Assembly: GCF_013697085.1 (NCBI RefSeq) | Contig: NZ_JACEFT010000005.1 | Coordinates: 1 to 64,000 of the forward strand | Length of the DNA stretch: 64,000 bases | DNA from: Billgrantia kenyensis | GTDB taxonomy: Bacteria > Pseudomonadota > Gammaproteobacteria > Pseudomonadales > Halomonadaceae | Direction of reading: 5' to 3' | Shown here: piece after piece, positions 17,541-26,595 of the stretch | How the letters are laid out: every line of letters starts with the position of its first letter | Position numbering within the stretch: position 1 is the stretch's first letter | Program-made: the position numbers and the translations under genes | The notes under the pieces: model-generated | What the model was told of the DNA's origin: nothing | Seen by the model: the letters and a program-made list of their open reading frames with translations, nothing else | The model's database searches: none

Positions 17541-18752
17541 TTATGCCTTTCTGGCACGAATAATTAAATCACGCGGTGTCAATTCATGAGTACAGAAGGT
17601 GCCAAGGTCCACCCGGTAGCCGGCCTCTTCCAGGCGAACGGCACGGTCCAGCACCAGCCACACCTCCAGCGGACGACGAAACAGGTGGCGCACCAGCTCC
17701 AGGCGAGACACCTCAGCCTGACGCCGCCAGCTTGCTTGCTCATAGCTGGGGTAATCGAGACTGTCGGGCAGGATCATGCCCTTGCGTCGGGCCGCCCAGC
17801 GACAGAAACCTTCAAAGCTGTCCGGCATCTTGCCGTATGCCAGGCTAGGCACCGGAAGGTAGCGGTCGTCACATCGAAGCTCTCGTTGCAGCGCATCGAA
17901 GCCTAGCCGCCAGGCATTGGCCCGTTCGCGTTGACGCCGCACGCCTCGCGGCGCCGTCACGCTTTCCTGTACCGCCAGGGCCAGGTCGCTGCGCTCGAGG
18001 CTCAAGGAGTGGCGACGGCACAACTCGCTGCCCCGCCGTGAAACGGGTCGATAGACGTCTTGGCGGGTGCGGTGATAGCAGCACGGCGCCAGGGTCACGG
18101 CACTGCCCACGGCAAGGGCGGCCTCCACAAGGCGCAAGTGCAGGTCGCCGCAGGCATGCAGCGCGACGGCATGAGTGTCCGCCGTCAGGTAACGACCGGC
18201 GTCGTCGGCCATGACGTCCTGCTGGCACAGCTCGACCTGTAGTTGCTGCCCTGCGGCCAGGCGACGGCCCTCCTCGCACAGCGCGGCCTGCCACTCCAGG
18301 GCGGTGACGGGCCGCTGCCGAGATCTTGCCAGGGCTCGCGCCAGGTGCCCCTTGCCGGCACACCAATCCAGCAGGCGCTCCTGTGGCTTCAGCTGCAGGC
18401 AGCCGACAAAAGCCGCGATCTGCTGCCATTTGCGTCCGCCCACATGCTGCCCCCAGGCTTCGGGGAGAGGCTCACGAGTGGCGGACAGGGGCGCCAGGCG
18501 TACCAGTTCGGCCAGTTCCGCGACCGGCAGCCACGGCGCCAGCGGCGAGTTTTCCCAGGGTTTGGCCTGGAGCCGCTGCACTTCGGCGTCGCTCAACCCG
18601 AGCAGCACGGCACTCAGTTCGGGACAGTTCCCCTGCCAGGGGGCTCGACGAAACATGAACGGGGGCGGACGCCAGAACGGCTGCCACTCTGCCAGCAGGG
18701 CGGTCAGGCGAGAAAACCGCTGCTCAATATTCGATGCGGGAGGCTTCGGCAT
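17541..18752 (-). CDS. SAM-dependent methyltransferase (Methyltransf_32-like)
   Basis: 403-residue protein with a Rossmann methyltransferase domain starting about residue 140: L-D-W-C-A-G-K-G-H-L-A-R-A-L-A is the SAM-binding glycine motif, and T-L-A-P-C-C-Y-H-R-T carries the P-C-C-Y-H signature of the Methyltransf_32 group (related to METTL25-like proteins). The N-terminal 130 residues are rich in Pro and Trp. The C-terminal part is predicted soluble. Substrate unknown; RNA or protein are possible. The start overlaps the end of the upstream secreted protein gene by 29 bases. Confidence 0.82.
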   Translation of the reverse strand: MPKPPASNIEQRFSRLTALLAEWQPFWRPPPFMFRRAPWQGNCPELSAVLLGLSDAEVQRLQAKPWENSPLAPWLPVAELAELVRLAPLSATREPLPEAWGQHVGGRKWQQIAAFVGCLQLKPQERLLDWCAGKGHLARALARSRQRPVTALEWQAALCEEGRRLAAGQQLQVELCQQDVMADDAGRYLTADTHAVALHACGDLHLRLVEAALAVGSAVTLAPCCYHRTRQDVYRPVSRRGSELCRRHSLSLERSDLALAVQESVTAPRGVRRQRERANAWRLGFDALQRELRCDDRYLPVPSLAYGKMPDSFEGFCRWAARRKGMILPDSLDYPSYEQASWRRQAEVSRLELVRHLFRRPLEVWLVLDRAVRLEEAGYRVDLGTFCTHELTPRDLIIRARKA

Positions 18753-19254
18753 CGAACTCCACCGAGATGAGCACGCCCTCTTCCAGCGTGGCCGCCTCCT
18801 CCAGCGACCGCTGCATCGCCAGGCTGCCTTCTAGCCTACCGCTGACGTGGGCCTTGTTGCCCTCGACATCGAAGCTGTCGATCACCAGCAGCAAGTCAGC
18901 GTTATCCGAAGTGAAGACGGGGGGCTTTGCCGTGCCACCGATGGGATGAAGCACGTCGAAGGCCGCCACCTCTCCCTCGATGAGGGTGATGCTCAACGAC
19001 AGCGAGTCCCTCACCCGCCAGTGGTCGGGATCGGAGAAGCCGACCAGATCGATCACGATTCGGTCACCTGCGTCGGTGTAGGTCGCGTTCGAGTCGGCCC
19101 CCTGACTCAGGATGAACCACTCATGCGCCTGATCATCCAGCAGACCGGACATCGTGCCGACGATCTCGGGCTCCTCCTGCGCGACGGATACACCCGGCAG
19201 TGCCAGCAGCGCCAGGGGCAACAGCCAGGTAAGCGGTATAGCTCTCCCTCTCAT
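18724..19254 (-). CDS. secreted hypothetical protein
   Basis: I do not recognise this 176-residue protein. It has a signal peptide (M-R-G-R-A-I-P, a hydrophobic core and S-V-A-Q) and a mature region of alternating beta-prone segments without cysteines: G-T-M-S-G-L-L-D-D-Q, then D-R-I-V-I-D-L-V-G-F and A-H-V-S-G-R-L-E-G-S-L. This layout suggests a periplasmic beta-sandwich. It overlaps the methyltransferase start by 29 bases, so the two share a transcript, though an obvious functional link is absent. It is divergent from the GST gene. Confidence 0.7.
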   Translation of the reverse strand: MRGRAIPLTWLLPLALLALPGVSVAQEEPEIVGTMSGLLDDQAHEWFILSQGADSNATYTDAGDRIVIDLVGFSDPDHWRVRDSLSLSITLIEGEVAAFDVLHPIGGTAKPPVFTSDNADLLLVIDSFDVEGNKAHVSGRLEGSLAMQRSLEEAATLEEGVLISVEFDAEASRIEY

Positions 19255-19470
19255 GATCTCCCCCTTGCCGTCGCTGCGACGGCCGTGTGCCGCATCGGAG
19301 CCATTCTCCGGGGCGCCCGCCTGGAAGACAAGCCCCGCAAGAGGTCAAGGCGCCGCAGCGACCCCCGATCAAGCCAGGCAATGAAGCCATTACTTCCCCG
19401 GCAGGCGAGATGGTAAGGTCTTTGGCAATCGGGCACCGCGAGCCTGTTCCCCCAAGGCGAGGACAAGAGG

Positions 19471-20103
19471 ATGATCGACTTCTGGACCTGGACCACACCC
19501 AATGGACGCAAGGTCTCGATCCTGCTGGAAGAGCTGGGTCTGCCCTACCGAGCCCATGCTGTCGACATCACTCAGGGCGAGCAGCACGAGCCGGCCTTTC
19601 TCGAGGTCAGCCCCAACAACAAGATTCCCGCCATTCGCGACAATGAAACGGGAATTGCCCTGATGGAATCGGGTGCGATCCTGATCTACCTGGCAGAGAA
19701 GGCTGGACGTTTCCTGCCCACCGAACCCGAACAACGCTACCGCACCCTCGAGTGGCTCATGTGGCAGATGGGCGGCCTTGGCCCCATGCTTGGCCAGGCC
19801 CACCACTTTCTCAAGTTCAACGCCGGCAAGGCTGCCTACGCCGAGGAGCGCTTTCACGACGAGGCCCAGCGCCTATATCACGTCCTCGACCGCCGCCTCA
19901 CGACGTCGGCATTCCTGGCCGGCAACGAGTACACCATTGCCGACGTGGCCTGCTGGCCCTGGGTGTCGCGCTACGAGTGGCAGAATATCGACCTTGGCAA
20001 CTACCCCAGCGTGAAGCGCTGGTATGTCGAGATCGCCAGCCGCCCGGCGGTACGGCGCGGCTATCACATCCCCAAGCAGGCCAACGAGATTCCGCTGCCA
20101 TGA
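19471..20103 (+). CDS. glutathione S-transferase family protein (YfcG-like)
   Basis: 210-residue cytosolic protein of the Nu-class GST/disulfide-bond oxidoreductase subgroup. The N-terminal thioredoxin-like domain begins F-W-T-W-T-T-P-N-G-R-K-V-S-I-L-L-E-E, where the T-x-N motif replaces the usual Tyr or Ser and binds glutathione disulfide in YfcG. N-K-I-P-A-I supplies the cis-proline, and E-S-G-A-I-L contacts glutathione. The alpha-helical C-terminal domain contains Y-T-I-A-D-V-A-C-W-P-W. Probably reduces disulfides or peroxides with glutathione. Its stop overlaps the next gene's start (ATGA). Confidence 0.88.
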   Translation: MIDFWTWTTPNGRKVSILLEELGLPYRAHAVDITQGEQHEPAFLEVSPNNKIPAIRDNETGIALMESGAILIYLAEKAGRFLPTEPEQRYRTLEWLMWQMGGLGPMLGQAHHFLKFNAGKAAYAEERFHDEAQRLYHVLDRRLTTSAFLAGNEYTIADVACWPWVSRYEWQNIDLGNYPSVKRWYVEIASRPAVRRGYHIPKQANEIPLP

Positions 20104-20990
20104 GTCGCCAACCCACTCCCAGCGGGGAAAGCAAGCGCTCTCGCTGCGTGCTGGTCACGGGCTGTTCCAGCGGGATCGGCCATGCGGCTGCGCACACCCT
20201 GGTCAGGCGCGGCTGGCGGGTCTTCGCCACGGCACGGCGCGAGGAGGATCTGGCGCGCCTGACTGAAGAGGGTCTCGAGGTCCTGCGCCTGGAGCTCGAC
20301 TCGAGCGACTCCATCGCCGCCTGCGTCGAGCAGCTGCTGGAACGAAGCGGCGGCCGCCTCGATGCGCTGTTCAACAATGCCGCCTACGGTCAACCGGGCG
20401 CGGTGGAGGATCTCTCGCGGGACGTGCTGCGCGCCCAGTTGGAAACCAACGTGCTGGGCACCCACGAACTCACCACACGGCTGATTCCGGTGATGCGCGA
20501 GCAAGGCAGCGGACGCATCGTGCAGAACAGCTCCGTTCTGGGCTTCGCCGCCCTGCCTTACCGCGGGGCCTATGTCTGCTCCAAGTTCGCCCTGGAGGGC
20601 CTGACCGATACCCTGCGCCAGGAGCTGTGCGGTAGTGGCATCCATGTCAGCCTGATCGAACCCGGCCCTATCACCAGCCGCTTTCGCGAGAATGCCTACC
20701 GCGCCTTTCTGGCCAATATCGATACCGAGCACAGCTATCATCGTGATACCTATCGTAGCGTCGAGGCCAGGCTGGCGGGCAAGGAAGCATCCTCCGGCGG
20801 TGTCTTCACCCTCGGCGCGGATGCCGTGGTCACCAAGCTGGTGCACGCACTGGAGAGCCGACGTCCCAAGGCACGTTACTACGTCACCCTGCCTACCCAC
20901 CTGTTCGGCATGCTCAAGCGCCTGCTTTCCTCGCGGGGAATGGATCGAATCCTGCTGGCATCGACACGCGACGAACGTAAAGGAGTCTGA
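20100..20990 (+). CDS. short-chain dehydrogenase/reductase
   Basis: 296-residue SDR of the classical type. The cofactor motif is T-G-C-S-S-G-I-G-H, the structural N-N-A is in F-N-N-A-A-Y-G, the catalytic Ser is in Q-N-S-S-V-L-G-F, and Y-x-x-x-K reads Y-V-C-S-K. The R-R within F-A-T-A-R-R-E-E favours NADPH. Substrate unknown. It is translationally coupled to the GST gene and followed 1 base later by a small gene starting at TTG, so the three likely share a transcript. Confidence 0.88.
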   Translation: MSRQPTPSGESKRSRCVLVTGCSSGIGHAAAHTLVRRGWRVFATARREEDLARLTEEGLEVLRLELDSSDSIAACVEQLLERSGGRLDALFNNAAYGQPGAVEDLSRDVLRAQLETNVLGTHELTTRLIPVMREQGSGRIVQNSSVLGFAALPYRGAYVCSKFALEGLTDTLRQELCGSGIHVSLIEPGPITSRFRENAYRAFLANIDTEHSYHRDTYRSVEARLAGKEASSGGVFTLGADAVVTKLVHALESRRPKARYYVTLPTHLFGMLKRLLSSRGMDRILLASTRDERKGV

Positions 20991-20991
20991 C

Positions 20992-21315
20992 TTGAGCCGC
21001 TTGATATCCCTCATCCTCATCGCCGCCCTGGCTTATGGCGGCCTCTATCTCTATTACGGGCAAGTGGTCAGGCAGGCCATCGACCAGCAGCTCGAGGCAC
21101 GCGGCCTATCGGCCGTGGAAGTGCGGCGGGTCGAGTACGAGCCGCTGGCTCCGCTGAGCACCCGCGCCACGATCGCTGCCGAGATCAGCTACCGCGGCGC
21201 CGATGCCACGGTGACCGTGCGTCTCGATGGCCATCCCATCTTTTCCGACGAGGTGCGCATGGAGCTCGACGGCCTGCAGGCCCTGCGCCTAAGGTGGGGC
21301 GTAGGTGAGCAATAA
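20992..21315 (+). CDS. small single-pass membrane protein, TTG start
   Basis: 107-residue protein starting at TTG 20992, supported by AGGAG 6 bases upstream inside the end of the SDR gene; no ATG in frame is usable. The N-terminus is one hydrophobic segment (L-I-S-L-I-L-I-A-A-L-A-Y-G-G-L-Y-L-Y-Y) followed by a soluble domain of about 80 residues with alternating strands. I do not recognise a family. Position one base after the SDR stop suggests co-expression. Confidence 0.7.
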   Translation: MSRLISLILIAALAYGGLYLYYGQVVRQAIDQQLEARGLSAVEVRRVEYEPLAPLSTRATIAAEISYRGADATVTVRLDGHPIFSDEVRMELDGLQALRLRWGVGEQ

Positions 21316-21330
21316 CCGAGGAGATCCCGT

Positions 21331-21618
21331 ATGAGCCATGCCTATGTCGTCGGCCAGGTAACCGTGCACGACCCCGAACGCTGGTTGGAGTACGTCGCCC
21401 GCGTGCCGGAAACGCTTTCAGGCTGGGGCGGCGAGATCATCATGCGCGGACAGCGCACCGCCATGCTGGCCGGCCAGCCGGGACATCCCAATATCGTGAT
21501 GCTGCGGTTTCCGGATATCCGTGCCGTGGAGCAATGGTACGCTTCGCCCGAATACCAGGCGCTGGTGCCGCTGCGCGATGCGGCAGCCCAGGTCGAGCTG
21601 GCGGCTTACGAGGGATAG
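21331..21618 (+). CDS. DUF1330 family protein
   Basis: 95-residue cytosolic protein of the DUF1330 family, a ferredoxin-like (dimeric alpha-beta barrel) fold. Family features include A-Y-V-V-G-Q-V-T-V at the start, the R-G-Q-R strand, and V-M-L-R-F-P-D-I-R-A-V-E-Q-W-Y, the most conserved block. Ribosome site GAGGAG precedes the ATG. No biochemical role is known. It follows the TTG-start gene by 15 bases. Confidence 0.88.
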   Translation: MSHAYVVGQVTVHDPERWLEYVARVPETLSGWGGEIIMRGQRTAMLAGQPGHPNIVMLRFPDIRAVEQWYASPEYQALVPLRDAAAQVELAAYEG

Positions 21619-21723
21619 CTGCCCGCGCTTTCTGCAAAGCCGCACCCTCGTGCTATTCTTAGCATCTTTCTCTGATCCACAATGGCACGGCATTCAAGCC
21701 ACCCATCGTTACAGGAGCACGGT

Positions 21724-22002
21724 ATGGCCAGGGCAACAGCACGGCATATTCTGGTGAACAGCGAAGAGAAGTGCGAGGCCCTCAAGGCCGAGATCGAGGG
21801 CGGTCGCGACTTTGCAGAGGTGGCTAGCGAACACTCCACCTGCCCCTCCGGCGCCCGTGGCGGCGACCTGGGCAGCTTCGGTCCGGGCCAGATGGTGCGT
21901 GAGTTCGACGAGGTGGTCTTTTCCGGTGAGTTGAACAAGGTGCACGGCCCGGTAAAGACCCAGTTCGGCTACCACCTGCTGGAGATCACCAGCCGCAGCT
22001 AG
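21724..22002 (+). CDS. ppiC: parvulin-type peptidylprolyl isomerase PpiC
   Basis: 92-residue stand-alone parvulin domain, the size of cytosolic PpiC. It starts M-A-R-A-T-A-R-H-I-L-V, which carries the conserved histidine, and includes F-A-E-V-A-S-E-H-S-T-C-P-S, G-G-D-L-G-S-F-G-P-G-Q-M and F-G-Y-H-L-L-E-I. It speeds cis-trans rotation at X-Pro bonds. The start at 21724 has AGGAG 8 bases upstream. A well-formed terminator follows. Confidence 0.93.
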   Translation: MARATARHILVNSEEKCEALKAEIEGGRDFAEVASEHSTCPSGARGGDLGSFGPGQMVREFDEVVFSGELNKVHGPVKTQFGYHLLEITSRS

Positions 22003-22039
22003 GCCAGGTGGTCGGGCGATAGCCTTGCAACGCCCGTAG

Positions 22040-22072
22040 AAAAGCCGTCCGTGCCTGCCACGGCGGCTTTTC
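22040..22072 (+). terminator. intrinsic terminator after ppiC
   Basis: Stem AAAAGCCG-T-CCGTG / CACGG-CGGCTTTT with one bulged T and a CCTGC loop, ending in TTTT. It lies 38 bases past the ppiC stop; the A/T flanks make it work in either direction, but only the plus strand has a gene feeding into it. Confidence 0.85.
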
Positions 22073-22149
22073 TCGTTACCCGGCCCTGTGCCGCTGATGT
22101 GCCAGGACAGGACCGTGTCGATTCGTACGTTCTAAAACAGGGCTGCCGA

Positions 22150-23157
22150 ATGACCCTCTCTTCCAATCCCGCTCCGCTCAGCATCCCGGTTCAGGACGAC
22201 ATGGCGGCGGGCAATACCGATACCGGCACTCCCATGATCCAGGTCGAGAGCCTTTCCAAGACCTACCGGGATGGCTTCCAGGCACTCAAGCAGGTCGAGC
22301 TGACCATTCGACGCGGCGAGATCTTTGCCCTGCTCGGCCCCAATGGTGCCGGCAAGACCACCCTGATCAGCGTGATCTGCGGGCTGGTCAACGCCACCAG
22401 CGGCAGCGTGAAGGTCGATGGCTTCGACAACCAAACCGAGTACCGTCAGGCCCGAGAGCGCATCGGCCTGGTGCCGCAGGAGCTGACCAACGAGGCTTTC
22501 ACCACGGTCTGGGATACGGTCAGCTTCAGCCGCGGGCTGTTCGGCAAGCCCAAGGATCCGAGACACATCGAGAACGTGCTGCGCGCCCTGACCCTGTGGG
22601 ACAAGCGTGACAATCGCCTGCTGGAACTCTCCGGGGGCATGAAACGGCGTGTTCTGATCGCCAAGGCGCTGTCACACAATCCTCAAGTGCTGTTTCTCGA
22701 CGAACCCACCGCCGGGGTCGACGTCGAGCTGCGCCGCGAGATGTGGGAGGTCGTACGCGGCCTGCGTGACCAGGGGGTGACCATCATTCTCACCACCCAT
22801 TACATCGAAGAGGCCGAAGAGATGGCCGACCGTATCGGCGTGATCCGCCGCGGCGAGCTGGTGCTCGTGGAAGACAAGGCGACACTCATGCAGCAACTGG
22901 GACGCAAGGAGCTGACGCTGCATCTTTCCGCCCCACTGGAAGCCATTCCCGCCGCTCTGTCCGGCCATGAGCTTTCACTGGCCGAGGAGGGACATGCGCT
23001 GGTCTACACCTATGACGTGGCGCACCAGCAAGAGGGCAGCGGCATTGCCGGCCTGCTGGCCGACCTGGAGGCGACCGGCATCCGCGTCAAGGACCTGCAC
23101 ACGCGGCAGAGCTCGCTGGAGGATATCTTCGTTGACCTGGTCAGGGAGAGCGCATGA
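22150..23157 (+). CDS. ABC-2 type exporter ATP-binding protein (YadG-like)
   Basis: 335-residue ATPase of the drug/polysaccharide exporter class. It has Walker A (G-P-N-G-A-G-K-T-T), a signature L-S-G-G-M-K-R-R, Walker B ([12 protein letters not shown]) and the switch H in [12 protein letters not shown] after the signature and the C-terminal 80-residue extension are as in YadG. Starts at 22150 or 22201 (M-A-A-G-N) are both possible; residues before about 40 precede the ABC fold. It overlaps the permease gene by 4 bases, giving a two-gene exporter. Substrate unknown. Confidence 0.88.
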   Translation: MTLSSNPAPLSIPVQDDMAAGNTDTGTPMIQVESLSKTYRDGFQALKQVELTIRRGEIFALLGPNGAGKTTLISVICGLVNATSGSVKVDGFDNQTEYRQARERIGLVPQELTNEAFTTVWDTVSFSRGLFGKPKDPRHIENVLRALTLWDKRDNRLLELSGGMKRRVLIAKALSHNPQVLFLDEPTAGVDVELRREMWEVVRGLRDQGVTIILTTHYIEEAEEMADRIGVIRRGELVLVEDKATLMQQLGRKELTLHLSAPLEAIPAALSGHELSLAEEGHALVYTYDVAHQQEGSGIAGLLADLEATGIRVKDLHTRQSSLEDIFVDLVRESA

Positions 23158-23915
23158 ACCTGCAGTCGGTGAAAACCATCTACCTGGCCGAGATGGCCCG
23201 CAGCCTGCGCACCGTGCTGCAGAGTATCGTCTCGCCGGTAGTCTCGACCTCGCTCTACTTCGTGGTGTTCGGCGCTGCCATCGGCTCGCGCATCAGCGAA
23301 GTGGATGGGGTCAGCTACGGGGCCTTCATCGTGCCCGGCCTGATCATGTTGATGCTGCTCACGCAGAGCGTTTCGACCGCCTCGTTCGGCATCTTCTTCC
23401 CGCGTTTCTCCGGCTCGATCTACGAAATCCTCTCGGCGCCTATCTCCTACTTCGAGATCGTCATCGGCTATGTCGGCGCGGCGGCCACCAAATCGGTCAT
23501 TCTCGGGCTGATCGTGCTCGCCACGGCGCGACTATTCGTGCCCTTCTCGATCCAGTACCCGCTGGTGATGCTGCTGTTCCTGGTGCTGACCGCCGTGACC
23601 TTCAGCCTGCTCGGCTTCATCATCGGTATCTGGGCCGACGGCTTCGAGAAGCTTCAGCTGGTGCCGCTGCTGATCGTCACGCCGCTGACGTTTCTCGGCG
23701 GCACCTTCTATTCCATCGACATGCTGCCGCCGTTCTGGCAGGCCGTGACCCTGCTCAACCCGGTGGTTTACCTGGTCAGCGGCTTTCGCTGGAGCTTCTA
23801 CGGCTCGGGGGACGTCAGCATCTGGGCCAGCCTGGCCATCATCGTGCTGTTCCTCGCTGCAGCGCTGATGGTGGTGAACTGGATATTCCGCACCGGCTAT
23901 CGCCTCAAGCCGTGA
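23154..23915 (+). CDS. ABC-2 type exporter permease (YadH-like)
   Basis: 253-residue integral membrane protein of the ABC-2 family with six helices. Landmarks are the amphipathic start N-L-Q-S-V-K-T-I-Y, a long conserved region [15 protein letters not shown], and the family block [17 protein letters not shown]. It is the membrane half of the transporter whose ATPase is encoded just upstream (ATGA overlap). Expected to form a homodimer. Confidence 0.9.
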   Translation: MNLQSVKTIYLAEMARSLRTVLQSIVSPVVSTSLYFVVFGAAIGSRISEVDGVSYGAFIVPGLIMLMLLTQSVSTASFGIFFPRFSGSIYEILSAPISYFEIVIGYVGAAATKSVILGLIVLATARLFVPFSIQYPLVMLLFLVLTAVTFSLLGFIIGIWADGFEKLQLVPLLIVTPLTFLGGTFYSIDMLPPFWQAVTLLNPVVYLVSGFRWSFYGSGDVSIWASLAIIVLFLAAALMVVNWIFRTGYRLKP

Positions 23916-24237
23916 GCCCTTCGTCTACCCACGGATACCCACGGACATCCTCTTCATCCCCATGCCGGGGAGGTATACCCAGCCAGGCTACCGTCCCGGC
24001 AAGGCGCTTAGTACCAGGCAAGCCGTTTCGGACGGCCAGGGCGAGTCCCGTTTCAGCACAGTATTGGCTGGCACTGCTGAGCATTCTTGACCATCCTTCG
24101 GTTAGTACCGCTCGTAAAAAAATGTTACCCCGGCTTGAAATCACAAGCCAAGATCAGAAAAAAATCAATATAATTCATTAGTTACAATGGGACATTGAGA
24201 ACAGGCGATCCTGATATCTCAACTCAAGGGAATTGCA
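23916..24237. other. 322-base gene-free interval, partly AT-rich
   Basis: No credible gene is visible. The first 180 bases are ordinary GC-rich DNA. The last 130 are AT-rich and contain the inverted repeat GGCTTG-6-CAAGCC (24132-24149) and a perfect TATAAT at 24169-24174, 64 bases before the diguanylate cyclase start, so this end is its likely promoter region. Confidence 0.6.
24169..24174 (+). promoter_or_regulatory. candidate -10 box of the GGDEF gene
   Basis: Perfect TATAAT in an AT-rich stretch 63 bases upstream of the ATG at 24238. No good -35 hexamer lies 16-18 bases before it, and no extended TG is present, so activator help, perhaps through the inverted repeat at 24132-24149, would be needed. 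Low certainty. Confidence 0.4.
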
Positions 24238-25464
24238 ATGACTGCTGGCAACAACGAGGCTGGGGAGCAAGCTTCGCTGGACTGGCGCGCCGAATTCCAT
24301 GACGCTGCGCTGGAAGCGCTCTATCGCCGCACCATGCGCATGCAAGACGCACAGCAGCTGCGCTATGGGCTGAGGGTCATTGCGGTCGTTTTCCTGCTCT
24401 TCATCGTGGCCGACTTTGTACTGCTCGGCTTCGGCGCGACATTTCTCGTCCTGGCGACAATTCGCCTTTTCATCACCTTGTGCTGCCTGGGACTGACACG
24501 CTATTTTGCCCTGCACCCTGCCCGGGCCCAGGAGGCAGGACCGCTCAACTTCATCTACTCCACTGTCCTGACTGGGCTGCTGATCTCGATACACCTGCAC
24601 CCTGGGGATTTCGGCCTGCACATCTCGAGCCTGGTCATCACAAGCCTTGCCATCTACCTGTTACTGCCCAATCGTCTACCCTGGATCCTGGCCTGGAACG
24701 CCTTCCTGATTGCAGGCTTTCTCTTCGTAGCCCTGCTCCTGGAGCCCCTGACGGCAGGAATGCTGATCAGGAACCTGTTGATCCTCGCTTTCGCCAACCT
24801 GTTGGGCTGGCTGACGTTCAGCCGACTCAACTGGCTACAGCGCCGGCAGTTTTCCCTGCTGGTAGAGGAGCGCGAGGTCAACCGCAGGCTGCAGAGGGAG
24901 ATCGAGGAGCGCCAGCTGCTCGAGACACAGCTCCGCCACATGGCCAGCACGGACCCGTTGACCGGACTTGCCAACCGCCGCCATTTCTTCGAACTGTCAG
25001 AGCGCGAGTTCAGCCGAGCCCAGCGAGAGGGCACGGCGCTTGCCATCGCCATGGTCGACATCGACCTGTTCAAGGGACTCAACGATCATCATGGACATGC
25101 CGTGGGTGACCTGGTCCTGACCACCGTGGCAAACTGCTGCGCTTCGGTGCTGCGAGACACGGACATCATTGGCCGTTACGGTGGCGAAGAATTCATCATC
25201 GCGCTACCCCAGGCCGACCTTGACACCGCCTCCGCCATTGCCGAACGCCTGCGCCACAAGGTGACCTCCCTGCGCCTTCCCATGCTCGATGAAGGACAGC
25301 GGCTCTCCGTCACCGTAGGCATCAGCCAGGTGGAGCCCGGCGAAGTGAGGCTCGAGCAGGCCCTTCAACGCGCCGACCAGGCGCTCTATACCGGCAAGGC
25401 CCGCGGTCGCAATTGTGTGGTCGTGGCAGGCGATATCTCCACGTCAACGGCCGCCAGGGCCTGA
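24238..25464 (+). CDS. membrane-anchored diguanylate cyclase
   Basis: 408-residue inner-membrane enzyme. About six hydrophobic segments (residues 45-200) form a membrane sensor region, then a short coiled coil (E-V-N-R-R-L-Q-R-E-I-E-E-R-Q-L-L-E) leads to a GGDEF domain. The active site is G-R-Y-G-G-E-E-F and the I-site is R-D-T-D five residues before, so it should be a feedback-inhibited diguanylate cyclase. No degenerate residues are seen. AAGGG 7 bases upstream supports the ATG at 24238. Monocistronic; the signal sensed is unknown. Confidence 0.9.
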   Translation: MTAGNNEAGEQASLDWRAEFHDAALEALYRRTMRMQDAQQLRYGLRVIAVVFLLFIVADFVLLGFGATFLVLATIRLFITLCCLGLTRYFALHPARAQEAGPLNFIYSTVLTGLLISIHLHPGDFGLHISSLVITSLAIYLLLPNRLPWILAWNAFLIAGFLFVALLLEPLTAGMLIRNLLILAFANLLGWLTFSRLNWLQRRQFSLLVEEREVNRRLQREIEERQLLETQLRHMASTDPLTGLANRRHFFELSEREFSRAQREGTALAIAMVDIDLFKGLNDHHGHAVGDLVLTTVANCCASVLRDTDIIGRYGGEEFIIALPQADLDTASAIAERLRHKVTSLRLPMLDEGQRLSVTVGISQVEPGEVRLEQALQRADQALYTGKARGRNCVVVAGDISTSTAARA

Positions 25465-25578
25465 GCATACGATTCGGCTCATGGTTGAACTCCCCCATGG
25501 GCCCGGTATGATTCGGCTTTCTGGCACAGTCCTCCGGTGTGCCTCGCAGCACTCACCTCCTTCGCAGGATCCAGGATA

Positions 25579-26583
25579 ATGCCGATACAGCACTGCATCG
25601 TTCACGCCATCGACAAGCCTTCGAGCGATCAGCCTGCGCGACTCATCCCAGCCGGCAACGAGCTTGCCGTCTCGTCGTTGGTTGAAGACCTGCTGTCCCG
25701 CTTCAATGACGCCTATCACGCCAAGACCAAGGCGTGGGGCCACTTCGTCGACGAGGAAGCAGCAGCAGGCCCCTCCTTCGCCCAGCTCCTGTACAGCTAC
25801 CTGACCGGCGACGACGATCATGCCGGCTTCAGCCGCAAGGTAGCCGAGCGGCTGCTGCCACTGGTGGATGCGCACCTGTCGGTGTCGGGCTATCTGCTGT
25901 GCCTCGACTACCGCCAGGGGGAGACTCGCTATCTCAGCCTGGCCCTTCTCCACCAACGCGAAGGATTCGGTTTGAGCGATTCCCTCGAGGTCGTACCGGC
26001 AGCGCAGCTGAACCTGTCGCGCATGAGCCTTGGCTTGCGCATCAACCTGACACAATGGCAGGACGGGAAGGCCTCACGGCATTATCTCAGCTGGATCCAT
26101 GATCGTGGTGGAAAAAAACTTGCCGACGACCTGGCCGCCCTGCTCGGCGCCACCGAAGGAATCGACGCCACGGGGGAAACCCAAACCCTGCTCAAGGCCT
26201 TCAGTGACTACGTGGAGCAAGAGGACATTGCCGAGGAGCAGAGTAGAGAGAAGACTGAAACCTTGATCGACTACGCCAACGAGCAGGCCAGCCGCGGCGA
26301 GCCGATCACCCTGGAGGAGCTTTCCGAGCTGCTGGACGAACAGCAGCCCAAGGCGTTCTATGACCACATCCGCAATGCCGACTACGGCCTCTCTCCCGAG
26401 ATTCCTCCCGACAAGCGGACCCTGCGCCAGTTTCGTCGCTTCACCGGACGGGCTGGTGGCGTATCCATCAGCTTCGACTCACACCTGCTTGGCTCCAGCA
26501 TCGAATATGACGAGAGCCAGGACCGGCTGATCATCAAGCAGGTACCCAAGCAGCTCAAGGAGCAACTCAAGCGCCAGAGCTGA
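25579..26583 (+). CDS. yejK: nucleoid-associated protein YejK/NdpA
   Basis: 334-residue soluble protein of the NdpA/YejK family, found in gammaproteobacteria on the bacterial chromosome. It starts M-P-I-Q-H-C-I-V-H-A-I-D-K, then A-Y-H-A-K-T-K-A-W-G-H-F, and ends in a basic, glutamine-rich K-Q-V-P-K-Q-L-K-E-Q-L-K. The family is conserved but its DNA role is only partly known. It is convergent with the amidotransferase gene, with 12 bases between. Confidence 0.93.
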   Translation: MPIQHCIVHAIDKPSSDQPARLIPAGNELAVSSLVEDLLSRFNDAYHAKTKAWGHFVDEEAAAGPSFAQLLYSYLTGDDDHAGFSRKVAERLLPLVDAHLSVSGYLLCLDYRQGETRYLSLALLHQREGFGLSDSLEVVPAAQLNLSRMSLGLRINLTQWQDGKASRHYLSWIHDRGGKKLADDLAALLGATEGIDATGETQTLLKAFSDYVEQEDIAEEQSREKTETLIDYANEQASRGEPITLEELSELLDEQQPKAFYDHIRNADYGLSPEIPPDKRTLRQFRRFTGRAGGVSISFDSHLLGSSIEYDESQDRLIIKQVPKQLKEQLKRQS

Positions 26584-26595
26584 TCGCCGTCGGCA